A stretch of 64,000 nt of DNA from Pseudomonas lalkuanensis. Its GTDB lineage: Bacteria; Pseudomonadota; Gammaproteobacteria; Pseudomonadales; Pseudomonadaceae. Within the stretch, counting starts at the first letter, position 1; each line of letters starts with the position of its first letter. Position numbers and translations under genes: made by a program. The DNA lies in NCBI RefSeq assembly GCF_008807375.1, contig NZ_CP043311.1:62001-126000 (forward strand), written 5' to 3'. Shown piece by piece: positions 1-8,366 of the stretch. A model generated the notes under the pieces. The model saw only the letters and a list, made by a program, of their open reading frames with translations. It was not told where the DNA came from and ran no database searches.

Positions 1-1
1 C

Positions 2-628
2 CGCCAGACCCTCGAAGTCCTGCTGCGCTACCGCCACCCGGTGACCATCGTTACCAAGGGCTCGCTGGTGCTGCGCGACCTCGACCTGCTCACTGATCTG
101 GCAGAGCAGAACCTGGTGGCGGTGATGGTCAGCCTCACCACCCTCGACGATGAACTGAAACGCACCCTGGAACCTCGCGCCGCCGCCCCGTCGGCACGCC
201 TGCGGGCGATTCGTGTGCTGAGCGAGAACCGCGTCCCGGTGGGTGTGCTCTGTTCGCCGATGATCCCCATGGTCAATGACATGGAGCTGGAGAGCCTGCT
301 GGAAGCGGCTCGGGATAATGGTGCGCTACAGGCGAACTACATGCTGCTGCGCCTGCCCAGGGAGGTGGGCCCGCTTTTTGAAGAATGGTTGCAAGCGCAT
401 TACCCGCAGCGCGCCGCCCATGTGATGAGCATCATTCGCCAGTGCCGTGGCGGGGAAATCTACGACAGCCGTTTCGGCCACCGCTTCAAGGGCCAGGGAC
501 CTTTCGCCGAATTGCTGGCGCAGCGTTTTGCCGTCGCCATCCGCAAGCTGGGACTGAACCGGCGACGCGACTATGAGCTGGACTGTTCACGCTTCTGTCC
601 GCCCGGTGGACAAATGGCGTTACTTTGA
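2..628 (+). CDS. Radical SAM protein, C-terminal part (PA0069-like)
   Basis: The reading frame is open from base 2, so the gene starts outside the window and only the last 208 codons are present. The visible part has the alternating strand/helix segments of a radical SAM barrel (VTIVTKGSLVLRD, VMVSLTTLDDEL, PVGVLCSPMIPMVND), and the protein ends in FCPPGGQMALL. The 4Fe-4S cysteine motif CxxxCxxC, which lies near the N-terminus in this family, would be upstream and cannot be checked. The match to the P. aeruginosa PA0069 family is from memory of the sequence; the substrate of that family is unknown to me. Confidence 0.8.
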   Translation, partial: RQTLEVLLRYRHPVTIVTKGSLVLRDLDLLTDLAEQNLVAVMVSLTTLDDELKRTLEPRAAAPSARLRAIRVLSENRVPVGVLCSPMIPMVNDMELESLLEAARDNGALQANYMLLRLPREVGPLFEEWLQAHYPQRAAHVMSIIRQCRGGEIYDSRFGHRFKGQGPFAELLAQRFAVAIRKLGLNRRRDYELDCSRFCPPGGQMALL

Positions 629-660
629 AGTGTGACTCGGGGGGCTGTTACGACAGTCCT

Positions 661-719
661 GTAGGAATTCAAATGCCGGCAATACGTGGATAATGCGCGG
701 CATAAAAGACAATTCCTAC
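661..719 (+). promoter_or_regulatory. Candidate promoter region of the carbonic anhydrase gene, framed by a 9-bp inverted repeat
   Basis: Perfect 9-bp arms GTAGGAATT (661-669) and AATTCCTAC (711-719) flank a -10-like GATAAT at 689-694. The start codon of the carbonic anhydrase follows 20 bases after the right arm, behind a GAGG ribosome site. No convincing -35 is present. The arms could be an operator or the stem of a leader hairpin; this is inference. Confidence 0.3.
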
Positions 720-738
720 GATCACCGAGGTTGGCAGC

Positions 739-1446
739 ATGAGCAACGAGCACGACAAGCTGGGCAGTGAAAGCGCCGAAGAAGCCCTGCGGAACATAGT
801 CGAGGGCTTCCAGCGGTTCCGCGACGAAGTCTTCCCGCAACAGGAGGAACTGTTCAAGAAGCTTGCCCATGAGCAGAAACCCCGCGCCATGTTCATCACC
901 TGTGCCGACTCGCGTATCGTCCCCGAGCTGATTACCCAGAGCTCGCCCGGCGACCTGTTCGTCACCCGTAACGTCGGCAACGTGGTGCCGCCTTATGGCC
1001 AGATGAACGGCGGCGTCTCGACGGCCATCGAATTCGCGGTGATGGCCCTCGGCGTGCACCACATCATCATCTGCGGCCACTCCGACTGCGGCGCCATGAA
1101 GGCGGTGATGGACCCACAGACGCTGGAGCGCATGCCCACCGTAAAGGCCTGGCTGCGCCATGCCGAGGTGGCCAAGGTGGTGGTTCAGGAAAACTGCGGC
1201 TGCGCCAGCCACGAGTCCCTGGCGGTGCTCACCGAAGAGAACGTGGTGGCCCAGCTCGACCACCTGCGCACCCACCCCTCGGTGGCGGCGCGCCTGGCCA
1301 GCGGACAGCTGTTCATCCATGGCTGGGTCTATGACATCGAGACTTCCGTCATCAAGGCCTACGATGCCGAGCAGGGGCGCTTCCGCGCGATCGGTGACGG
1401 TCCGCTGCCGATGGCCACGCCACGACCGCGCTACCAGGCGGAGTGA
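739..1446 (+). CDS. Beta-class carbonic anhydrase
   Basis: A 235-aa cytoplasmic enzyme that interconverts carbon dioxide and bicarbonate. It carries the full beta-class zinc set: CADSR at residues 55-59 (Cys55, with the Asp57/Arg59 dyad) and HSDCG at 114-118 (His114, Cys117). Length is in the normal range for the family. ATG at 739 is preceded by GAGG. The same enzyme sits beside the aa3 oxidase locus in P. aeruginosa (PA0102), where a sulfate-type transporter gene intervenes; here the next gene is the hypothetical one on the minus strand. A symmetrical terminator closes it at 1449-1479. Confidence 0.95.
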   Translation: MSNEHDKLGSESAEEALRNIVEGFQRFRDEVFPQQEELFKKLAHEQKPRAMFITCADSRIVPELITQSSPGDLFVTRNVGNVVPPYGQMNGGVSTAIEFAVMALGVHHIIICGHSDCGAMKAVMDPQTLERMPTVKAWLRHAEVAKVVVQENCGCASHESLAVLTEENVVAQLDHLRTHPSVAARLASGQLFIHGWVYDIETSVIKAYDAEQGRFRAIGDGPLPMATPRPRYQAE

Positions 1447-1448
1447 TG

Positions 1449-1479
1449 AAAAAAGGGGCTGCCGGTGCAGCCCCTTTTT
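1449..1479. terminator. Bidirectional intrinsic terminator
   Basis: Stem GGGGCTGC (1455-1462) and GCAGCCCC (1467-1474) with loop CGGT, flanked by A-tract on the left and TTTTT on the right. It therefore works for both the plus-strand carbonic anhydrase gene and the minus-strand gene that ends at 1483. Confidence 0.9.
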
Positions 1480-1482
1480 CAT

Positions 1483-2142
1483 TCAACCGGCGGAACGCTG
1501 GCCCTGGTTCAGTTCCAGCCCGACGCCCAGTTGCTGGGACATGCACGGCCAGCGTTTCCAGGCTTCCTCCACCTTGGGATCGTGCAGTTGCTGGCGATAG
1601 GCCTGGGCCGACGGCTGGCTGAACACCTGGTCGTCCAGCAGGCCGTCCACGGCATGGTGCACGGCTTCGTCCAACTGGTTGGCGAATGGCTCGCCGATGA
1701 GCTGGTGGGCGATCAGGTTGGCCACCGTGGTATCCAGCGGGATCAGCGGCTGGCCGAAGTGCACGATGTAGCGGTCATTGACTTCCTCCACCAGGCGATG
1801 GGCCAGGTAGGCCTCGTCGAGCAGGCCCTCCAGGCCTTCATGACCGGCCATCAGGGCCGGGGGTTGCAGAAAGAATTGTTCGGCGACCTTGAGCACCGGT
1901 TTGATGCGGGCTTCGATCCCGGCTTCACGGGCGACATTGGCGGCGGCATCCAGCACGTCCGGGACCTGTTCCACATAAGCGGCGATGAAACGGGCGAGCA
2001 CGCCCTGGGCATCCTCTGCCGGCAGACGAATGGCGGGGTGCAGGCTGGCGACCTGGGCTTCCAGTATCCGGGTCAGTTGGGAGGAGGCGACTTCGTTCTG
2101 GAGGGCGCGCTGGATGAGTTCGCGCAGTGCGGCGGTGTTCAT
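1483..2142 (-). CDS. Conserved hypothetical protein (PA0104-like)
   Basis: A 219-aa, mostly helical soluble protein with no signal peptide and no motif I recognise. I chose the ATG at 2142 (MNTAALREL) because AGGAG lies 6 nt upstream of it; the frame stays open 18 codons further, but without a ribosome site. It lies between the carbonic anhydrase gene and the coxB promoter region, as a hypothetical gene does in P. aeruginosa. Function unknown. Confidence 0.75.
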   Translation of the reverse strand: MNTAALRELIQRALQNEVASSQLTRILEAQVASLHPAIRLPAEDAQGVLARFIAAYVEQVPDVLDAAANVAREAGIEARIKPVLKVAEQFFLQPPALMAGHEGLEGLLDEAYLAHRLVEEVNDRYIVHFGQPLIPLDTTVANLIAHQLIGEPFANQLDEAVHHAVDGLLDDQVFSQPSAQAYRQQLHDPKVEEAWKRWPCMSQQLGVGLELNQGQRSAG

Positions 2143-2528
2143 GACTGCTCCTGAAAAGGACATGGCGGTTGCAGGTGAATGAAAAGTTGAAGACAAGACC
2201 TTAGCTCGCTCAGCGGAACTGCTAAGACCGGATTGTCATAATTGCCCGGCGGTTATTCGGGCAGGCTATAAAAGCACTTTGCCATCTGCTTGCAGCCCAC
2301 GCCACCCGTGGCGTTTAGGACAAGGCTTACGCGCCTTCAGCCATTTCTTCGGTCGCGTTGCGCACCGGAAGTCCCTGTCTATACTCCGACTCGAAAGGCA
2401 TTACCTGATGGAACCCGACTGTGCACCTGCGTGCCGAGGTCGGCGGTCCGAGTGTGGTAGTCCGGACAGCCGTCCCCAAGCCGTTGGCCCAGCCGGCGGG
2501 ATAACAAGAACGAGAAGGGGAACCCGCA
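2143..2528. other. Intergenic region and coxB leader (386 bp)
   Basis: No gene is seen. The left part must hold the promoter of the minus-strand hypothetical gene. A short perfect hairpin ACGCCACCCGTGGCGT lies at 2299-2314. The right part holds a stationary-phase-type -10 element (2379-2385) and, after it, about 140 nt of untranslated coxB leader in which GTCCG (2446-2450) can pair with CGGAC (2463-2467). Confidence 0.6.
2358..2385 (+). promoter_or_regulatory. Candidate RpoS-type promoter of the cox operon
   Basis: CTATACT at 2379-2385 equals the extended -10 preferred by sigma-38 (C at -13), and TTGCGC at 2358-2363 lies 16 nt before TATACT. From literature memory the aa3 oxidase of P. aeruginosa is RpoS-dependent and starvation-induced, which agrees with this element. 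Predicted start is near 2391. Confidence 0.55.
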
Positions 2529-3656
2529 ATGATGCGACATCCACGAGTCTGGATGGGACTCCTGCTGCTGTCTGTTCTCAGCCAGGCGGAGGCTGCCTGG
2601 ACAGTCAACATGGCGCCTGGTGCAACCGAGGTCAGCCGCACCGTTTTCGATCTGCACATGACCATCTTCTGGATCTGCGTCGTCATCGGCGTACTGGTCT
2701 TCGGTGCCATGTTCTGGTCGATGATCATCCACCGCCGCTCCACCGGCCAGCAGCCGGCGCACTTCCACGAGAGCACCACGGTTGAAATCCTCTGGACTGT
2801 CGTGCCCTTCGTCATCCTCGTGCTGATGGCGGTGCCGGCGACCAAGACCCTGATCGACATCTACGACACCTCCGAGTCCGGACTGGATGTGCAGATCACC
2901 GGCTACCAGTGGAAATGGCACTACAAGTACCTGGGCCAGGACGTGGAGTTCTTCAGCAACCTGGCCACGCCCGCCGAGCAGATCCACAACAAGGCGCCGA
3001 AGGACGAGCACTACCTGCTGGAAGTCGACCAGCCGCTGGTGGTGCCGGTGGGCACCAAGGTGCGCTTCCTGATCACTGCCGCCGACGTGATCCACTCCTG
3101 GTGGGTGCCGGCGCTGGCGGTGAAGAAGGACGCCATTCCCGGCTTCGTCAACGAATCCTGGACGCGCATCGAGAAGCCCGGCCTCTACCGTGGCCAGTGC
3201 ACCGAGCTGTGCGGCAAGGATCATGGCTTCATGCCCATCGTTGTCGAGGCCAAGTCCCAGGAGGACTTCGCCAAGTGGCTGGCCGCGCGCAAGGAAGAGA
3301 CCGCCAAGCAGAAGGAGCTGACCGACAAGGAATGGACCCTGGACGAACTGGTTGCGCGAGGCGACAAGGTCTACCACACCACCTGCGCCGCCTGTCACCA
3401 GCCTGAAGGTCAGGGCATGCCGCCCATGTTCCCGGCGCTCAAAGGCTCGAAGATCGCCACCGGGCCGAAGCAAGACCACCTGAACATCGTCTTCCACGGC
3501 AAGCCGGGTACCTCCATGGCCGCCTTCGGCAAGCAGCTCTCCGAAGTCGATATCGCCGCCGTCATCACCTACGAGCGCAACGCCTGGGGCAACAACACCG
3601 GCGACATGGTGACTCCGAAGGAAGTGCTGGCCCTGAAACAGGCGGAAAGCCAATGA
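2529..3656 (+). CDS. coxB: Cytochrome c oxidase aa3 subunit II with fused cytochrome c domain
   Basis: 375 aa. Subunit II takes electrons from cytochrome c and passes them through the CuA centre to subunit I. Order: signal peptide (1-23), two transmembrane helices (about 43-66 and 86-110), periplasmic cupredoxin domain with CuA ligands His189, Cys224, Glu226, Cys228, His232 and Met235, then a C-terminal c-type cytochrome with CAACH at 286-290 and probable axial Met330. The fused heme marks the caa3-like subtype. ATG at 2529 follows AGAAGGGGA; a second ATG comes next and could also serve. First gene of the oxidase operon. Confidence 0.97.
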   Translation: MMRHPRVWMGLLLLSVLSQAEAAWTVNMAPGATEVSRTVFDLHMTIFWICVVIGVLVFGAMFWSMIIHRRSTGQQPAHFHESTTVEILWTVVPFVILVLMAVPATKTLIDIYDTSESGLDVQITGYQWKWHYKYLGQDVEFFSNLATPAEQIHNKAPKDEHYLLEVDQPLVVPVGTKVRFLITAADVIHSWWVPALAVKKDAIPGFVNESWTRIEKPGLYRGQCTELCGKDHGFMPIVVEAKSQEDFAKWLAARKEETAKQKELTDKEWTLDELVARGDKVYHTTCAACHQPEGQGMPPMFPALKGSKIATGPKQDHLNIVFHGKPGTSMAAFGKQLSEVDIAAVITYERNAWGNNTGDMVTPKEVLALKQAESQ

Positions 3657-3685
3657 AGAAGACACCGGCCTATATGGAGACTGAC

Positions 3686-5275
3686 ATGAGTGCAGTGATC
3701 GATCACGATCATGCCGGGCATGATCACCACCACGGCCCGGCCAAGGGGCTGATGCGCTGGGTACTGACCACCAACCACAAGGACATCGGCACCATGTACC
3801 TGTGGTTCAGCTTCGCCATGTTCCTCCTCGGGGGGTCCATGGCGATGGTGATCCGCGCCGAGCTGTTCCAGCCTGGCCTGCAGATCGTGCAGCCGGAATT
3901 CTTCAACCAGATGACCACCATGCACGGTCTGATCATGGTGTTCGGCGCGGTGATGCCGGCCTTCGTGGGCCTGGCCAACTGGATGATCCCGCTGATGATC
4001 GGCGCGCCGGACATGGCCCTGCCGCGGATGAACAACTTCAGCTTCTGGCTGCTGCCGGCCGCCTTCGGCCTGCTGGTCAGCACCCTGTTCAGCGCAGGTG
4101 GCGGACCGAACTTCGGCTGGACCTTCTACGCGCCGCTGTCGACCACCTATGCGCCGGAAAGCGTCACCTACTTCATCTTCGCCATCCACCTGATGGGCAT
4201 CAGCTCGATCATGGGCGCGATCAACGTGGTCGCCACCATCCTCAACCTGCGCGCCCCGGGCATGACCCTGATGAAGATGCCGCTGTTCGTCTGGACCTGG
4301 CTGATCACCGCCTTCCTGCTGATTGCGGTGATGCCGGTGCTGGCTGGTTGCGTGACCATGATGCTGATGGACATCCACTTCGGCACCAGCTTCTTCAGTG
4401 CCGCCGGTGGCGGCGACCCGGTGCTGTTCCAGCACGTGTTCTGGTTCTTCGGCCACCCCGAGGTGTACATCATGATCCTGCCCGCCTTCGGTGCGGTCAG
4501 CTCGATCATCCCGGCCTTCAGCCGCAAGCCGCTGTTCGGCTACACCTCGATGGTCTACGCCACCGCGTCCATCGCCTTCCTGTCGTTCATCGTCTGGGCG
4601 CACCACATGTTCACCGTGGGCATCCCGCTGACCGGTGAACTGTTCTTCATGTTCGCCACCATGCTGATCGCCGTGCCCACCGGGGTGAAGGTGTTCAACT
4701 GGGTGACCACCATGTGGGAAGGCTCGCTGACCTTCGAGACGCCCATGCTGTTCGCCGTGGCCTTCGTCATCCTGTTCACCATCGGCGGCTTCTCCGGCCT
4801 GATGCTGGCCATCGCCCCGGCGGACTTCCAGTACCACGACACCTACTTCGTGGTGGCTCACTTCCACTATGTGCTGGTGCCCGGCGCCATCTTCGGCATC
4901 TTCGCCTCGGCCTACTACTGGCTGCCGAAGTGGACCGGCCACATGTACGACGAGACCCTCGGCAAGCTGCATTTCTGGATGAGCTTCATCGGCATGAACA
5001 TGGCGTTCTTCCCCATGCACTTCGTGGGGCTGGCGGGCATGCCGCGGCGGATTCCGGACTACAACCTGCAGTTCGCCGACTTCAACATGATCTCGTCCAT
5101 CGGTGCCTTCACCTTCGGCGCTACCCAGTTCCTCTTCCTGTTCATCGTCATCAAGTGCATCCGTGGCGGCAAGAAAGCCCCGGCCAAGCCCTGGGACGGT
5201 GCCGAGGGCCTGGAGTGGACCGTGCCGTCGCCGGCGCCCTACCACACGTTCACTACACCGCCGGAAGTGAAGTGA
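3686..5275 (+). CDS. coxA: Cytochrome c oxidase aa3 subunit I
   Basis: 529 aa, about 12 membrane helices; the catalytic subunit that reduces O2 and pumps protons. The CuB/heme a3 site is complete: His257 and Tyr261 in HPEVY (the cross-linked pair), His306-His307, and His392/His394 in HFH as heme a3 and heme a ligands. ATG at 3686 is chosen because GGAGA lies 5 nt upstream; an in-frame ATG at 3653 overlaps coxB and would add 11 residues. The N-terminus is unusually rich in His (DHDHAGHDHHHGP), which may bind metal. It follows coxB by 29 nt and abuts ctaG. Confidence 0.97.
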   Translation: MSAVIDHDHAGHDHHHGPAKGLMRWVLTTNHKDIGTMYLWFSFAMFLLGGSMAMVIRAELFQPGLQIVQPEFFNQMTTMHGLIMVFGAVMPAFVGLANWMIPLMIGAPDMALPRMNNFSFWLLPAAFGLLVSTLFSAGGGPNFGWTFYAPLSTTYAPESVTYFIFAIHLMGISSIMGAINVVATILNLRAPGMTLMKMPLFVWTWLITAFLLIAVMPVLAGCVTMMLMDIHFGTSFFSAAGGGDPVLFQHVFWFFGHPEVYIMILPAFGAVSSIIPAFSRKPLFGYTSMVYATASIAFLSFIVWAHHMFTVGIPLTGELFFMFATMLIAVPTGVKVFNWVTTMWEGSLTFETPMLFAVAFVILFTIGGFSGLMLAIAPADFQYHDTYFVVAHFHYVLVPGAIFGIFASAYYWLPKWTGHMYDETLGKLHFWMSFIGMNMAFFPMHFVGLAGMPRRIPDYNLQFADFNMISSIGAFTFGATQFLFLFIVIKCIRGGKKAPAKPWDGAEGLEWTVPSPAPYHTFTTPPEVK

Positions 5276-5276
5276 G

Positions 5277-5828
5277 ATGAGCGGGGAAATGAGCACTCGC
5301 CGCCTGATCCAGCGCCTGTTGTTGCTGGTGGTGGTGATGTTCGGCTTCGGTTTTGCCCTGGTACCGATCTATGACGTGATGTGCCAGGCCTTCGGCATCA
5401 ACGGCAAGACCACCGGGTCGGCCTACGAGGGCGCGCAGAACGAAGACCAGCAGCGCCAGGTGCGGGTGCAGTTCCTCGCCACCAACGCGGCGGGGATGAG
5501 CTGGGAGTTCCGCCCCAAGGCGGATGACCTGGTGGTGCACCCGGGGGCGAGCAACGAGATGCTGTTCATTGCCTACAACCCCACCGACAAGCCGATGACG
5601 GCCCAGGCCATCCCCAGCGTGGCGCCGTCGAAGGCGGCGGCGTTCTTCCACAAGACCGAATGCTTCTGTTTCACCCAGCAGGTCCTGCAGCCCGGCCAGC
5701 GCATCGAGATGCCGGTGCGCTTCATCGTCGACCGTGATCTGCCGGCCGATGTGCATCACCTGACCCTCGCTTACACGCTGTTCGATATCACTGCCCGCAA
5801 GCCACCAGTCGCCAGGAATGACGGCTGA
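5277..5828 (+). CDS. ctaG: Cytochrome c oxidase assembly protein CtaG/Cox11
   Basis: 183 aa. Cox11 proteins deliver copper to the CuB site of subunit I. One N-terminal membrane anchor (about 11-33) is followed by a periplasmic immunoglobulin-like domain holding the conserved copper motif ECFCFTQQ. ATG at 5277 lies one base after the coxA stop; a second ATG at 5289 (MSTRRL) is an alternative start with a GGGG upstream. It lies between the genes for subunits I and III, the usual place in Pseudomonas. Confidence 0.93.
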   Translation: MSGEMSTRRLIQRLLLLVVVMFGFGFALVPIYDVMCQAFGINGKTTGSAYEGAQNEDQQRQVRVQFLATNAAGMSWEFRPKADDLVVHPGASNEMLFIAYNPTDKPMTAQAIPSVAPSKAAAFFHKTECFCFTQQVLQPGQRIEMPVRFIVDRDLPADVHHLTLAYTLFDITARKPPVARNDG

Positions 5829-5853
5829 CGGGCCGATAAGGAGAACAACAACG

Positions 5854-6741
5854 ATGGCTAGTCACGAGCACTATTACGTTCCGGCCCAGAGCAAGTGGCC
5901 GATCATTGCCACCATAGGCCTTTTGACCACGGTCTATGGCGTGGGCACCTGGTTCAACGACCTCAAGGCGGCGCGCCCGGAATCCAACGGGCCGATCATC
6001 TTCTTCGTCGGCGGTCTGATCCTGGCCTACATGCTGTTCGGCTGGTTCGGCAATGTGATCCGCGAGAGCCGGGGCGGTCTCTACAGCCCGCAGATGGACC
6101 GTTCATTCCGCTGGGGCATGAGCTGGTTCATCTTCTCCGAGGTGATGTTCTTCGCCGCCTTCTTCGGTGCGCTGTTCTACGTGCGCCACTTCGCCGGTCC
6201 CTGGCTCGGCGGGGAGGGCGCCAAGGGCGTCGCCAACATGCTCTGGCCCAACTTCGAGTACGCCTGGCCGCTGCTGAACAACCCGGACTCCAAGTTGTTC
6301 CCGCCGCCCAAGGCGGTGATAGATCCGTGGCACCTGCCGCTGATCAACACCATCCTGCTGGTGACCTCGAGCTTCACCGTGACCTTCGCCCACCACGCCC
6401 TGCGCAAGAACAAGCGTGGTCCGCTGAAGCTCTGGTTGGCGCTGACCATCCTGCTCGGTGTGACCTTCCTGGGTTTCCAGGCCGAGGAATACATCCACGC
6501 CTACAAGGAGCTGGGGCTGACCCTGGGTTCGGGCATCTATGGCGCCACCTTCTTCATGCTCACCGGCTTCCACGGCGCCCACGTGACCCTGGGGGCGCTG
6601 ATCCTGACTGTGATGCTGGTGCGCATCCTGCGCGGCCACTTCGACCCCGAGCATCACTTCGGATTCGAGGCGGCGGCCTGGTACTGGCACTTTGTGGACG
6701 TGGTCTGGATCGGCCTGTTCACCTTCGTCTACGTGCTGTGA
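5854..6741 (+). CDS. coxC: Cytochrome c oxidase aa3 subunit III
   Basis: 295 aa with seven predicted membrane helices. Subunit III stabilises the core and the proton uptake path. Typical segments are WGMSWFIFSEVMFFAAFF and the C-terminal WHFVDVVWIGLFTFVYVL. ATG at 5854 is chosen because AAGGAG ends 10 nt upstream and residues MASHEHYYVP begin the family pattern; the frame extends upstream into the ctaG end but without a ribosome site. Confidence 0.95.
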   Translation: MASHEHYYVPAQSKWPIIATIGLLTTVYGVGTWFNDLKAARPESNGPIIFFVGGLILAYMLFGWFGNVIRESRGGLYSPQMDRSFRWGMSWFIFSEVMFFAAFFGALFYVRHFAGPWLGGEGAKGVANMLWPNFEYAWPLLNNPDSKLFPPPKAVIDPWHLPLINTILLVTSSFTVTFAHHALRKNKRGPLKLWLALTILLGVTFLGFQAEEYIHAYKELGLTLGSGIYGATFFMLTGFHGAHVTLGALILTVMLVRILRGHFDPEHHFGFEAAAWYWHFVDVVWIGLFTFVYVL

Positions 6742-6771
6742 AGGCGGTGGCCGGAGGCGGGGGCTTCCGGC

Positions 6772-6975
6772 TTACCAGGTGACATGGGAAACGAACTGGC
6801 CGCTGTAGAAACCCCAGGCGATGAGCGCCAGGGTCAGGGCGGCCAGGATTACACGAACCGTTAGCGCATTGACCACGCGGGAGCTGCGGCCTTCGTCCCT
6901 GACCAGGAAGAAAAGACCGCTGAACAAGCTGGCCACCGTGGCAAGCAACAAGAGGACGATCGCAGCTTTGAGCAT
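6772..6975 (-). CDS. DUF2909 twin transmembrane protein
   Basis: 67 aa with two membrane helices (about 4-25 and 42-60) joined by a short charged loop (RDEGRSSR). It is encoded against the oxidase genes, 30 bp after the coxC stop, and its start is only 70 bp from the SURF1 start, so the two may share a divergent promoter. The same small gene is kept in this place in P. aeruginosa (PA0109). A role in oxidase assembly is inferred from position only. Confidence 0.8.
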   Translation of the reverse strand: MLKAAIVLLLLATVASLFSGLFFLVRDEGRSSRVVNALTVRVILAALTLALIAWGFYSGQFVSHVTW

Positions 6976-7044
6976 GCGTGACTCCGGGGGAAGGGGGATG
7001 TTTTGCAGTATAGCCAGCCCTGTTCAGCCTCGCGGACGGCGGCC

Positions 7045-7773
7045 ATGAGCACCTTCCGGCCCGGCCTGGCGCCCACCTTGGTGGTGCTCGCCCTGCTGCC
7101 GGTGCTGCTCGGGCTGGGCTTCTGGCAGCTCTCCCGCGCCGAGGAAAAACGCCAGCTGCTGGCGTCCGCTGATGCCCGGCGCATCGCCGCCCCTGTCGGC
7201 ATCGAGAGCCTCCGCGCCAGCTCGGAACCCGCCCACCTGCGGGTACGCCTGAACGGCCATTTCGACGCCGCCCACAGCCTGCTGCTGGACAGCCGCATCC
7301 GCGACGGCAAGGCCGGCGTCGAACTGCTGCAACCCTTCCAGGACAGCGCCAGCGGCCAGTGGCTGCTGGTCAACCGTGGCTGGCTGCCCTGGCCCGATCG
7401 CCGCGTGGCACCGGCCTTCACCACCCCTGATGGCGAGCAGATGCTGGTCGCCCGGGCCTATGTACCGCCGGGCGCTGCGTTCGAACTCAAGCACCTGCAA
7501 GCGAGCGGCTGGCCGCAGCTGGTCAACCAGGTGGAGGCCGCCGCCCTCTGGCGACACCTCGGCCGCAACGGCCTGCCCCTGGAGCTGCGCCTCGAGGAAG
7601 GCCCGGCGGCCTACCGCACCGATTGGCCGGTGGTCGCCATGGGGCCGGAAAAGCACATCGGCTACGCCGTGCAGTGGTTCGCCCTGGCGGCGGCCCTGCT
7701 CGGCCTGTTCATCTATTTCGGATTGCGCAAAGGACGGGAGAACAACAATGAACCCAGCACTCGCCATGCCTGA
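7045..7773 (+). CDS. SURF1-family oxidase assembly protein
   Basis: 242 aa. SURF1 proteins help insert heme a into subunit I. Two membrane helices at the ends (about 9-27 and 215-233) enclose a periplasmic domain, with LGFWQLSRAEEK after the first helix and IGYAVQWFALAAALLGLF at the C-terminus, both typical. ATG at 7045 (MSTFRPGLAP) fits the family start; the ribosome site is weak. It overlaps the next gene by 26 nt, which suggests translational coupling. Confidence 0.9.
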   Translation: MSTFRPGLAPTLVVLALLPVLLGLGFWQLSRAEEKRQLLASADARRIAAPVGIESLRASSEPAHLRVRLNGHFDAAHSLLLDSRIRDGKAGVELLQPFQDSASGQWLLVNRGWLPWPDRRVAPAFTTPDGEQMLVARAYVPPGAAFELKHLQASGWPQLVNQVEAAALWRHLGRNGLPLELRLEEGPAAYRTDWPVVAMGPEKHIGYAVQWFALAAALLGLFIYFGLRKGRENNNEPSTRHA

Positions 7774-8329
7774 GGCCGTGCCGCCGCGCCGCCGTGGGCG
7801 CATCCAGCTGCTGCTGATCCTGATGGTGGTGATCGGCCCGATGATGCTCGCCACCGCCATGTACAAGTTCAGCTTCTGGGTGCCGGAAGGCCGCAGTTAT
7901 CACGGCGCGATGATCGGCAACGGCCAGACCAGCGCCGATATCGGCGTCCAGGGCGCTTCGCCGCAGGAGACCTGGCAATTACTGGTCACTGCGCCGGGTG
8001 CCTGCGAGGCCGATTGCCAGCAGCTGGTCTACCTGGCGCGGCAGATCCACATCGGCCTGGGCCGCGATGCGTCGCGCGCCAGCCACTCCCTGGCCGCTGC
8101 CGATGTGCCAGCGGACTACGCCGACAAGCTCAAGCAGGAATATCCGCAGTTGAAACGCTACGGCCTGGACAGGGGCACCTACGCGAAGGCCACCGACAAT
8201 CTGGGTGGCGCCCGCCTGTGGATCGTCGACCCTCACGGCAACCTCGTCCTGCGTTACGACGGCACCGCCAAGGGCAAGCAGATCCTCAACGACCTGCGCC
8301 ACCTGCTGAAGCTTTCCAATATCGGTTGA
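7748..8329 (+). CDS. Membrane-anchored thioredoxin-fold protein of the oxidase cluster
   Basis: 193 aa (PA0111-like). One N-terminal membrane helix (about 20-40) and a periplasmic domain with a CEADC cysteine pair and the strand ARLWIVDPHGNLVLRYD, which resembles a thioredoxin/Sco fold. ATG at 7748 lies inside the SURF1 3' end with GGGAG 7 nt upstream. A role in copper or thiol chemistry during CuA assembly is inferred from the fold and the neighbours. Confidence 0.75.
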   Translation: MNPALAMPEAVPPRRRGRIQLLLILMVVIGPMMLATAMYKFSFWVPEGRSYHGAMIGNGQTSADIGVQGASPQETWQLLVTAPGACEADCQQLVYLARQIHIGLGRDASRASHSLAAADVPADYADKLKQEYPQLKRYGLDRGTYAKATDNLGGARLWIVDPHGNLVLRYDGTAKGKQILNDLRHLLKLSNIG

Positions 8330-8366
8330 TCGACCCCTTTCTCGGGAAAGGTGAGGAGCGACTGCT

